Shown here: in pieces, positions 22,501 through 27,094 of the stretch | How positions within the stretch are numbered: the stretch's first letter is position 1 | Layout: each line of letters opens with the position of its first letter | Assembly: GCA_938010655.1 (NCBI GenBank) | Contig: CALLVA010000207.1 | Coordinates: 1 to 36,431, forward strand | Length of the DNA: 36,431 nucleotides | DNA from: an uncultured Parvularculaceae bacterium | GTDB lineage: Bacteria > Pseudomonadota > Alphaproteobacteria > Caulobacterales > Parvularculaceae | Direction of reading: 5' to 3' | The notes under the pieces: model-generated | Database searches by the model: none | What the model was told of the DNA's origin: nothing | What the model saw: the letters and a program-made list of their open reading frames with translations, nothing else | Translations under genes and position numbers: made by a program

Positions 22501-23804
22501 GAGCTTCAAATGCCATTCCTGATGCGTCCGGTGGTAATTCGGCGCCTATAGGAGCAGTTCACGTTGTATTTGGTGGTACGAGTATCGATGACTTCCATGC
22601 GGATGACCTTATGTTGGAAAATACCAATCGCGGGTTTTCTATCACCAATGGCTCTGGCGATATTGCAGCCTTAGGGGATGTCAACAATGATGGCTTAGAT
22701 GACTTTTTGGTCGGAACAGTTGTGGTGTTCGGTCGAAATGCTGTTGATAATATCTCCTTTGCAGATATTGGTGTAACGGATAATTCCCTCGGCTTGCGTT
22801 TTGTAAATCTTCCTTCGGGCTTCATACCTCAAGTATCAAGCGCGGGAGATTTCAACGGCGATGGCATTACAGATTTCCTTTTAGGGTCTCCAAGTAGCCT
22901 GACTGAATATTCATTCCTATTATTCGGAGATGGAACTGGAACGAATATTGACGCATCGGACATATTAAATGGCACGGCAAATGGCTTTGCTATTACCAAT
23001 AATGCGACGGCAGGTAATGTTGATCTTGATGAAAATCTTGGTACGGCTGTAGCTAGCGTTGGTGATGTGAACGGAGACGGGTTTGATGATATTGTTGTCA
23101 GTGCTGGTTATCAGTTTGATTATTACGAATATTACAGTGGTAATTCGAGTGGTTTAAACGAAGGTAGAGCGTTTGTTATCTTTGGTAATGACAGTGGAAA
23201 CACGACCGCTATTGATGTGTCCGAATTGGGAACCAATGGTGGCAGCCATGTCACTGTTGACGATGCGGGCACTAATGGCGATGATATCATCTCCGGCTTT
23301 GCACAATCTGAAGTCTTCCTCGGTGGCTTGGGAGATGACACAATTTCTGGCAATGGCGGTTCTGATGTGATCAGTGGCGGCGCTGGGGATGACACCATTA
23401 TTCTTAATGCTGATAATATCAATGAGCTCACCACAGGTCCTACAGATGGGACTCTCGCAACTGTTAGTGGCGGAAATGGTGATGATACCTTAGCTCTTGA
23501 TGGTTCAGGTCTCGTCCTAGACTTTTCGTTGATTGATGTCGGCCGTGTCACTGGCATTGAACAAGTGGATCTAACAGGTAGTGGAGGGAATACGCTCAAT
23601 ATCAGCCTCTCAGATCTACTGGATATGTCTGATACGTCTAACCAACTCACTATATTGGGGGATGGCGATGACACGGTGAACATATCTGATGGATTCACCG
23701 ATAGCGGCACCGATGAGACAATCGATGGACAAACATATGATATTTATACGGTTGGCAATGCGAGCATATTAATTGATCAAGATATCACCGTTAATGTGAT
23801 CTAA
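10527..23804 (+). CDS. Giant type I-secreted adhesin-like protein (4425 aa): BapA/LapA-like N-terminus, Ig-like repeats, RTX, TSP type-3 composite modules, FG-GAP propeller, C-terminal T1SS-type domain
   Basis: Single uninterrupted ORF directly after ABC and HlyD genes. N-terminal NDLVITLENGDVVTIKDYFL...NRLFISESGEILPVDL plus Gly/Ala/Ser-rich linker. Repeated TDAAGNS.SDTT Ig-like units, GAGNDNVTGEAGDDNITGGAGSDTLDGGDGADTF RTX, DTDGDGVADSIDIDDDNDGI TSP3, GDVNGDGFEDFIIGAP FG-GAP. C-terminal GDGDDTVNISDGF...GQTYDIYTVGNASILIDQDITVNVI. Confidence 0.95.
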   Translation: MSLRAKILERGTQVQVESFEFSGEIVLEHAAQDISLNLSSIDISSYNKNLNDLVITLENGDVVTIKDYFLAGLDNEKNRLFISESGEILPVDLAHLEPQLPIGVSNASAQVQASLTVGLEAEPATSLIFSESSSLIGAAGLSPAAVTGLVGGGVASSAAVLSGSGNNNSSSPNEDVTDTAPPVAPSVDPIENNNPTPEIKGKVTLGIGETLEVVVDGITYSVANGNLNIDANGNWSLTVEQPLSEGTHDVVATITDAAGNSTTDTSSAEITIDTTAPTAPAVDAIESANATPTITGSATLGQGETLEVTVNGVVYSVANGNLTIDSSGNWSLTPATPLSEGTHDVEATVTDAAGNSTTDSNSGEIIIDTTPPAASSVDAQTVNNAMPTITGNATLNTGETLEVTIGGVVYSVANGNLTIDSTGNWSLTVAAPLDEGQNDVVTTVTDAVGNSTTDTSSNAITIDTSIAAPTVDMPGASDTTPVITGTAEAGSTVTLVINGTTFTTIATSGGTYSVDTEIDTPTSGGPFTPLGEGAHDVTVTSVDAAGNSASDTTFDEITIDTSIAAPTVDPITSNLTTPTITGTAEAGSTVTVVVGGATYEVTATDPGGTWSVDTGAATPVSGTFTALSEGDHDITVTSVDAAGNAASDTTSNEITIDTSIAAPTVDPITSNLTTPTITGTAEAGSTVTVVVGGATYEVMATEPGGIWSVDTGTATPTSGTFEPNLNGANEVEVTSTDAAGNSRSDTTMGELVLDTTAPTVEITIDDNALAAGETATVTVNFSEQQTNFDLNNIIVSGGTLGPPSVFPDDTTTLFFTFTPTPGVDVPAQIRIADGAFTDVNGNVGIGDVLDFNVDTVGISTPTISSIETNDTTPVITGTAEAGSTVTVVVGGATYEVTATDPGGAWSVDTGNATPISGTFAPNVNGTNEVAVTSTDAAGNSSSDTTMGELVLDTTDPAAPIINMANAAGVSGTAEPGATVTIVIGGETYTTQASDPDGTFSITPTSPDTFDINEPIVATTTDAAGNLSAETNDIIGDNIVSGTAGDDVIDNNYTSDPHNDVVDGADGDDDFIQAGEGNDTILAGAGNDNVTGEAGDDNITGGAGSDTLDGGDGADTFNLNVVSVENTTDSFDPSITTAFSAISNEQVLDIDRLNPEFNDEHTEIVSVTLYVSNTNGSTGYLRLNVGGQLSDVHEVMPNQAETAITFTFPSGSVINPGGTANPSSANGVNLTPQFLHNPEGTGGTNNGIRASLRFRSAPDAEAVNVIGIGSTGFQAEAVLNFVTENDLGGDVIIGGEGGTDNDTINLSTVNTGITLDLTAGTEADLESGSVTAGGETATFTQIENHILGTADDTIIINDDHITALSDAGNTTNIDAGDGFDRIEIEGADVVLDAGDLAAGSISNFEMIDITGSGDNTLNLSNTEIDALTDSDNELYINGNTGDVVIIGGTLTATGTTTEFEGVTYNIFSDGTRTLYVADGVAVDPVGPTIETTSTGTNTILAGTGEPGATIVLTDDSGTSIALVDTNGDPLSSSEVTVGSDGTWTAIPASAIGDDFTVTATQTIGDNVQDATETVVLDTDNDGVRNTVDIDDDNDGILDTNETDISTYTIEPGGTFNAQGGALLNASNNGVNSDTPTEGSHVYAFDNQTLTGTFFQDLGEITEAGTYSLSIDLINLDNASFTDNFLAALTSDGTSATDIGTVLQSSDISTFVAPGPNESQVLTLELTVAEGDPLIGSSLGFAFSVEPGSPSGNIAIDNLLLSAPIDSDGDGIINSLDADSDNGGIGDNIEAQFDQPFVTPSGNDDDGDGLDDAYDATPDSGAADSVGLTPADTDSDGIPDHLDGPVPDALPAPVVINALTSGVEGTAVPGSTITITTPGETPGDPDITLETVTVDANGQFAINFDPQIEENTEITVIQSDVPHFVGTAQENTTSEAMQTLELDTDGDGVADSIDIDDDNDGIVDTAEDLLDIQIASADSFDSVAGIATGTLTSLGEAIGVTVEGINGGGVTGVSTGNSLYNFEEGVLGTIRTSFDSPVTDITVDFYSIYQNNAIGNFSVILTDGTAFNNLTFDIGSTLPGTFGDTGNIVSIDTTRTDGMNAIVDGNGGSTQAGGTLTFPTLTTSVILAGGGISSFSFETLDNGADFGASFSIHASSFISIDADSDGVLNSLETDSDDGGVLDTIEAQATVPLQILASGIDSDNDGLDDAFDATPDSGAAGSIGLSLADSDNDGMPDHLQTDSNGNDAAIITQALTSGVEGVGAPGATIVLSGVGVPTDPLVVDANGFFSVEFDPQIAEATPVTATQTLGADAPVVSAPVNAQLDTDADGIADSIDIDDDGDGILDVNETALLFSIESGTISVDGNHNFIGSGGAGIEATEGVTTLNLAPEINQTTTAFLALQTITTPGTYTATIDVGNYNNAAFPSDSFISLTVGGTSATDLGSFVGVTLNDPIPASGEIEQWVVQLVVEENSPLIGQDLGFAAIQTNTETAISNSSFDNLQLRTPFDPDAPAQMDIDTDNDNTVDRLDTDSDNGGIADNVEAQLGQTFIAPSGIDSDKDGLDDAFDQDLTGAEGSVGLTPVDTNGDGIANIFDDQGGIDTQPVPTITEALTSGIEGKGIPGSLIEITDVGGTTIGTATVDENGDFAVTFATPLAEGADINVAQTLDAADLPAGFTAPAGVATAPAELDTDGDGVSDALDIDDDNDGILDYTEIEIEGGPLGAIIGTGVDGDELTINFGDGDITNSVTFNTLSVAGVNPNNGVFSLREGGGGAVLNSPQTFSFDVPVSDVALRFSGIAGPTRIGRFSVTYEDGTVQENVEFHIINNNPRLTVVNFNGETTIRGSDNSNQGTGTVEFLNLNSELRIESVSFEQLNRSTATLGGGVQPLIPDVDRSIDTDSDLIVNHLDTDSDDGGIDDNTEAQYGQTIVAPTGNDADHDGLDDAYDNAEGIAGSDGLQPVDTNHDGIFDFTDDQGGIDTHPAPTITEALTSGVEGTGIPGSSIVVTDAGGATIGTATVDENGEFAVTFATLLTEDADINVAQTLDAADLPAGFTAPAGVSTAPAALDTDGDGVGDAVDIDDDNDGILDVNESASLFVSEFNGTFGSLTETNARDLQSSVSGYSFAASNNAAGQYAVVNAAGADSFHGATLFDHLIDNTTDQADGAFLVVNGASTQGAFFSEQIILDANTSYDFGFFSANGVPASIANSNPFEIGLRIINSDGVIVANIADGPQTSSDWVEHSDSFNTGSETQFTIEVFNISTQASGNDFAIDDIFVRASSSTENNDIDGDGIINRLDTDSDDAGLSDNAEAQFNQTFIAPSGVDSDDDGLDDAYDQNLSGVDGSIGLIPADTNGDGLIDAYDPGFINGSFSNNGEGWVLDVTHVNPVNNIANITVAGNGRLVFNGGDANFGGSAEQTFSTVVGREYTVTFDYFKGGGANSSGNMLTVSALGEGIEIASENYNNLIPAGQNATFTFVATETSTTLRFTDANSTGLTNSNDIHVDNIMVDGVGLNFGESDVAPVTISNVTEGTTITGTGVPGATITLLDDLGTDIGTGIVGTDGTYAIILATPISATTEITATQSAIPHLVNEADPNATSTATTTVSIATAATVTAIVVGGDSDPDGLADSNATIFNVGEIITVSATFSEAVDVTGTPVVFLNVGTETVAATYASGSGTDTLVFEYEVHTFDGDTDGVDVSANAIDLNGGMIVNSAATSFTANLDHAPASDPRAVETLAINAQIIRGTTVDFDNLETGSDISSAGDVNGDGFEDFIIGAPFQRNNYAVTPLDGRAYVIYGGSDQNEIDPANLTADQGFEILGSEPFIADRVSSVGDINGDGFDDVFISTFDNNTEGGHIIYGRENGINIDLANIPSGAGTQIITSDASISYLGRDVVGLGDINGDGIGDFAISAIRGGTTTSLEPTSFVYVAFGQSNMSDTFNVNSIVNGGAGGFSIEGQHFRNINAGLGGTNDGLGFNIEAVGDINGDGFNDIAIRASNAIPDASGGNSAPIGAVHVVFGGTSIDDFHADDLMLENTNRGFSITNGSGDIAALGDVNNDGLDDFLVGTVVVFGRNAVDNISFADIGVTDNSLGLRFVNLPSGFIPQVSSAGDFNGDGITDFLLGSPSSLTEYSFLLFGDGTGTNIDASDILNGTANGFAITNNATAGNVDLDENLGTAVASVGDVNGDGFDDIVVSAGYQFDYYEYYSGNSSGLNEGRAFVIFGNDSGNTTAIDVSELGTNGGSHVTVDDAGTNGDDIISGFAQSEVFLGGLGDDTISGNGGSDVISGGAGDDTIILNADNINELTTGPTDGTLATVSGGNGDDTLALDGSGLVLDFSLIDVGRVTGIEQVDLTGSGGNTLNISLSDLLDMSDTSNQLTILGDGDDTVNISDGFTDSGTDETIDGQTYDIYTVGNASILIDQDITVNVI
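11044..13630 (+). repeat. Array of about nine Ig-like domains, ~95-100 aa each
   Basis: Recurring [PTITGTAEAGSTVTVVVGGATYEV...GNWSL/TWSVDTG...EGTHDVEVTVTDAAGNS.SDT...ITIDT]. Two adjacent units (starting near 12192 and 12483) are nearly identical with a 291-nt period. Confidence 0.85.
13638..13880 (+). repeat. Internal RTX (hemolysin-type Ca2+-binding) nonapeptide repeats
   Basis: GTAGDDVIDN...GADGDDDFIQAGEGNDTILAGAGNDNVTGEAGDDNITGGAGSDTLDGGDGADTFNL. Confidence 0.88.
14575..14975 (+). other. Internal domain resembling the protein's own C-terminal T1SS-type domain
   Basis: DDTIIINDDHITAL...IDAGDGFDRIEIEGADVVLDAGDLAAGSISNFEMIDITGSGDNTLNLSNTEIDALTDSDNELYINGNTGDVVII...GVTYNIFSDGTRTLYVADGVAVDPV aligns along its length with the C-terminus at 23388-23801. 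Confidence 0.75.
15252..20610 (+). repeat. Five composite modules, each: TSP type-3 Ca2+-binding stretch, beta-rich insert, second TSP3 stretch; Ig-like segments link successive modules
   Basis: Module starts (codon of the first Asp of DTD/DTDGDG) at 15252, 16347, 17490, 18585 and 19716, each followed by ...DIDDD(N/G)DGI(L/V)D. The second TSP3 in each has the pattern DSDxGGxxDxxEAQ...DxDxDGLDDA(Y/F)D. Confidence 0.85.
21798..23095 (+). repeat. Seven FG-GAP/integrin-alpha-like motifs, probable seven-bladed beta-propeller
   Basis: AGDVNGDGFEDFIIGAP, VGDINGDGFDDVFIST, LGDINGDGIGDFAISA, VGDINGDGFNDIAIRA, LGDVNNDGLDDFLVGT, AGDFNGDGITDFLLGS, VGDVNGDGFDDIVVSA, spaced ~175-250 nt. Confidence 0.88.
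23274..23801 (+). other. C-terminal RTX repeats plus T1SS secretion-signal-type domain
   Basis: GDDIISGFAQSEVFLGGLGDDTISGNGGSDVISGGAGDDTII... followed by NTLNISLSDLLDMSDTSNQLTILGDGDDTVNISDGF...TYDIYTVGNASILIDQDITVNVI. Confidence 0.82.
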
Positions 23805-23822
23805 CGACGGGGTAATCATTTG

Positions 23823-23862
23823 AGGCTCATAGCCCCTTTGTGGAATATGAGCCTTTATTTTA
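23823..23862 (+). terminator. Rho-independent-like terminator downstream of the adhesin gene
   Basis: Perfect 9-bp stem aggctcata/tatgagcct (23823-23831/23846-23854), 14-nt loop, followed by an interrupted T-rich tail (ttattttacg). Confidence 0.65.
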
Positions 23863-23936
23863 CGCAAGTTCCTTAACCTTGTTTATTCAGAGTTTTTTAA
23901 GAATAAAATCATGAAGCAGCATATGGAGAGTTAGCG

Positions 23937-25499
23937 TTGGATATTGGGCAACGTTATATTGATCATGGACCAGTTGATTTCGTAAAGTTACGAGATGCTG
24001 TTTTAGCATGTCCTGAAAAATTATGGTTTGCAGATGATGGTTTGAAAGAATCATTGGCAAAAGATCGGCCAACAAAATCATTGTTTTTATCAAGGGTCAG
24101 TGTCGAGACCTTATTTGATACACTTCGTCGCCGCCCATTAAGGCAAAAAGACATCGAAAAACATTCGAGTTGGCAGCGTTTGCATCAATTTGTTGAGCCA
24201 ATATTAAACCGAATTTCTGAGCTTTATGCAGCTGATGGCCTTTTTATCTCTATTCAAATAGCCTGTTTACCAAAGGGAGAAAAAATAACACGCCATACTG
24301 ATCATTCGCAAGTCTTGGTGAATTCGCATCGGTTACATGTGCCGCTTGTGACACATGATAAGATAGAATTTATGATTGATGATGAGCGTGTTATTCTGGC
24401 ACCGGGCACTCTATATGAAATCAATAATCAAAAGATGCATAGCGTCGAAAATTGCGGTGATGAAGACAGATTGCACCTCATAATTGATTACTTGCCAGCA
24501 GATAGAAACAACACAAAATATTTTGAAGTGCAAAAACTTCAACAGAGAATGAACAGTTTTAGCTCTCGAGTGAAAAACAGAAAATTTCCAAAGCTTATTG
24601 CGACATCCGTTATTCGAGGCGCGTATCAATCTGAAAGTCATGGCGGCATATATCTCGTTGATATGCAGACATCTGAGATTGACAAGAAATATGATTGGAA
24701 CCGTGGCGATATTGATTTTCAAGGGCGCGGCTGGGACCGTGGATTGCGGGGGATAGCGTTTTTTGACGGTGATATATATGTCGCGGCGAGTGATGAAATT
24801 TTTCAATTCAATCAAAATTTTGAGATCACAAAATCATATAAAAATCCATATCTAAAACATGCTCATGAAATGCATGTGTATAAAGAGAAGCTATATATCA
24901 CGTCCACGGGATACGATTCTATTTTGCGGTTTGACCTTAAAAGCCATGCGTTTGATCAAGCTGTTGTGGTGAGGCGATCTTCTGAGGGCAAGCTGCTTGT
25001 CAATAATTATGACCCAAATAGTCAGAGCGGTCCAAAGTTCAAAAATACATTACATCTTAATCAGGTGTATTGCGATAAGCGCGGTCTCTATGTATGTGGC
25101 CGACGATTGCCATATTTTCTACTTCTTGACAAAGGGAACGCTCAAGCGGTTTGCAAATTGCCGGATGGCACGCATAATGCCCAACCATATAAGTCTGGCT
25201 TCTTACTGAATGATACGGAGTCAGATCGCATCGTCTATTTTGATAATTTGCACTACGCCGAATTACCGTTTCCGGCTTATCCTGAAGATGAAATTCAAAA
25301 TATGAAATATGCGGATGAGCGCCTTGCGAGGCAATCATTTGGAAGGGGGTTATGCGAAGAAAATGGTATAATATATGCGGGCTCATCCCCCTCAACGATC
25401 TCTGCTTTTGATTTGACTATGAAAAGACGGATCAAATCAATTAATATAAGTATGGATATACGAAATGCCGTCCATGGGTTAGCTATTTGGCCATACTAA
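23937..25499 (+). CDS. Putative 2OG-Fe(II) oxygenase of the aspartyl/asparaginyl beta-hydroxylase type fused to a C-terminal propeller-like domain
   Basis: N-terminal half: RHTDHSQVLVNSHRLHVPLVTHDKIEFMIDDERVILAPGTLYEINNQKMHSVENCGDEDRLHLIIDYLPA, i.e. HxD (H120/D122), distal His (H168) and Arg (R178) in the order seen in AspH-like enzymes. The C-terminal half has repeated beta-hairpin-like segments (GGIYLVDMQT, GDIYVAASDEIFQFN, EKLYITSTGYDSILRFD, RGLYVCGRRLPYFLLLD, GIIYAGSSPSTISAFD). TTG start with GGAG 8 nt upstream. Confidence 0.75.
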   Translation: MDIGQRYIDHGPVDFVKLRDAVLACPEKLWFADDGLKESLAKDRPTKSLFLSRVSVETLFDTLRRRPLRQKDIEKHSSWQRLHQFVEPILNRISELYAADGLFISIQIACLPKGEKITRHTDHSQVLVNSHRLHVPLVTHDKIEFMIDDERVILAPGTLYEINNQKMHSVENCGDEDRLHLIIDYLPADRNNTKYFEVQKLQQRMNSFSSRVKNRKFPKLIATSVIRGAYQSESHGGIYLVDMQTSEIDKKYDWNRGDIDFQGRGWDRGLRGIAFFDGDIYVAASDEIFQFNQNFEITKSYKNPYLKHAHEMHVYKEKLYITSTGYDSILRFDLKSHAFDQAVVVRRSSEGKLLVNNYDPNSQSGPKFKNTLHLNQVYCDKRGLYVCGRRLPYFLLLDKGNAQAVCKLPDGTHNAQPYKSGFLLNDTESDRIVYFDNLHYAELPFPAYPEDEIQNMKYADERLARQSFGRGLCEENGIIYAGSSPSTISAFDLTMKRRIKSINISMDIRNAVHGLAIWPY

Positions 25500-25565
25500 T
25501 TATAAACTCAGTACACAAACGCTAGTATAGTATTTTCCCCTAAACAGAAACAAAACGGATATAGA

Positions 25566-26633
25566 ATGGCCTTAGCCTTACCAAAAATAGATGATGATAA
25601 GTTTTTCATCCAAACGTCCCCAGGCTTTAGCCATTGGCTTAAAGGGATTGCTGGTTCAATTGCTTTTAGTACCTATCAAGTTGGGAAAGTATTACTATTG
25701 GGATTAAATGCACAAAACAAGCTATCCGTTTTTGAAAGAACATTTCCCAGAGCGATGGGCATCGGACTTTCTGAAGATCAAAAGTCATTATTACTCGCGT
25801 CAAAAACACATATATACGAATTTGATAATCTACTTTCTCCGGGACAGAAGTCAGATTTCTTCGATGCGCTTTATGCCCCTCATACATCATGGATTACGGG
25901 TGATGTGGATATACATGATATTGCGTTTGATGGTGCGGGGAAGCCAGTTTTCATCAGTACATTGTTCAATTGTATCGGGACTGTTGAAAGAGGTTATAGC
26001 TTTAAACCGCTTTGGCGACCTTCCTTTATTTCAAAATATACAGCGGAAGATCGTTGCCATTTAAATGGCATGGCGATGAAGGATGGCAAGCCAAAATATG
26101 TCACATGTGTCTCTGATACAAATAGTGCCGACGGCTGGCGTGCGGGGCGTGAAGACCGCGGCATGGTTATTGATGTCGAAACTGACGAAAAGATCGTCAC
26201 CGGGCTTTCAATGCCGCATTCACCCCGGCTTCATAAAGGGCGATTATGGCTTCTCAATTCTGGTAAAGGTGAACTTGGCTGGGTCGATATCGATAAAGGG
26301 GAGTTCAACCCGGTTGGGTTTTGTCGCGGCTTTGCAAGAGGACTAACCCTTGTTGGCAAATACGCAGTCATTGGTCTCTCGGAACCACGCGAAGGGAAGA
26401 CCTTCGATGGGCTACCTCTTCAGAATATTTTGGCTGATAAAAACATCTCCGCCCGATGTGGCTTGGAAGTGATTGATATAGAAACAGGGCGGTCAGTTGA
26501 ATGGCTGATAATCGACGGCGTGATTAGAGAATTATACGACGTCGCTTTTTTGAAGAATATCATCACCCCATCCATGATCGGTCTGATCGGGCCTGAGGTT
26601 CAACACACGATTTCACTAGCGGATCACCCTTGA
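25566..26633 (+). CDS. TIGR03032-family protein (uncharacterised, propeller-like)
   Basis: Motifs I associate with TIGR03032: SPGFSHWLKGIAGSIAFSTYQVGKVLLLG, CHLNGMAMKDGKPKYVTCVSDTNSADGWRAGREDRGMVIDV, MPHSPRLHKGRLWLLNSGKGELGWVD. Assigned from memory, not searched. Confidence 0.75.
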   Translation: MALALPKIDDDKFFIQTSPGFSHWLKGIAGSIAFSTYQVGKVLLLGLNAQNKLSVFERTFPRAMGIGLSEDQKSLLLASKTHIYEFDNLLSPGQKSDFFDALYAPHTSWITGDVDIHDIAFDGAGKPVFISTLFNCIGTVERGYSFKPLWRPSFISKYTAEDRCHLNGMAMKDGKPKYVTCVSDTNSADGWRAGREDRGMVIDVETDEKIVTGLSMPHSPRLHKGRLWLLNSGKGELGWVDIDKGEFNPVGFCRGFARGLTLVGKYAVIGLSEPREGKTFDGLPLQNILADKNISARCGLEVIDIETGRSVEWLIIDGVIRELYDVAFLKNIITPSMIGLIGPEVQHTISLADHP

Positions 26634-26682
26634 GGGACCACTATTTCTGTGGGCTCTTACGTATGATTTCTGAGAAAATGAG

Positions 26683-26758
26683 TGGCTCCCCGAACTGGAC
26701 TCGAACCAGTGACAAGCTGATTAACAGTCAGCTGCTCTACCAACTGAGCTACCGGGGA
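26683..26758 (-). tRNA. tRNA-Asn (anticodon GTT), CCA encoded
   Basis: Reverse strand TCCCCGGTAGCTCAGTTGGTAGAGCAGCTGACTGTTAATCAGCTTGTCACTGGTTCGAGTCCAGTTCGGGGAGCCA. The cloverleaf pairs: acceptor TCCCCGG/TCGGGGA, anticodon loop CTGTTAA, T-loop TTCGAGT. Confidence 0.96.
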
Positions 26759-27045
26759 ATGCCTGTTGGAAAAATGGATATAGCAAAGCCTTTTGTGCGA
26801 ATCCACCGCTTTTTGTGCTTTGGATGCACTTTTTCTTGGGTGGTTGATCTGGGGGGCAGCTGAATAATGGAAAGGGCCGTTCCATAGAAGCGAAACGGCT
26901 GCGCCTTGGGGAGACACAGCCGCTACTCACTTACGTGGGGTATGGTGGGGTATCTTCTTGGGAGAAGATATTAAGACAATGCAGCATAGGTCTTAACAAG
27001 CCCTTAACGGGGGACTGATTTGGAGATATTTTGGTCATAATTATT

Positions 27046-27076
27046 AAAAAAGCCCGCTTTTGTCGCGGGCTTTTTT
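27046..27076 (-). terminator. Rho-independent terminator downstream of the RND operon (sequence symmetric, possibly bidirectional)
   Basis: aaaaaagcccgcttttgtcgcgggctttttt: 6-bp GC stem flanked by A-run and T-run. Confidence 0.85.
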
Positions 27077-27094
27077 GAGTTTTCAAGAATTTGT

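Noticed and set aside
10859-23710. Many antisense and alternative-frame ORFs inside the adhesin gene (e.g. 12611-13177 -, 23132-23710 -, 20026-20559 +)
   Set aside because: They shadow the repetitive Asp/Thr/Gly-rich coding sequence, have low-complexity compositions with no recognisable domains, and overlap a well-supported ORF.
26683-26758. tRNA-Asn as an integration site for a mobile island carrying the T1SS locus
   Set aside because: No integrase, transposase or recognisable repeated 3' tRNA fragment was seen in the window, so a mobile origin cannot be supported.
26630-26930. Short ORFs overlapping tRNA-Asn (26630-26863 +, 26657-26917 -, 26721-26930 -)
   Set aside because: They translate through the tRNA gene; the SPNWTRTSDKLINSQLLYQLSYRG and VAQLVEQLTVNQLVTGSSPVRGAT peptides are classic spurious tRNA translations.
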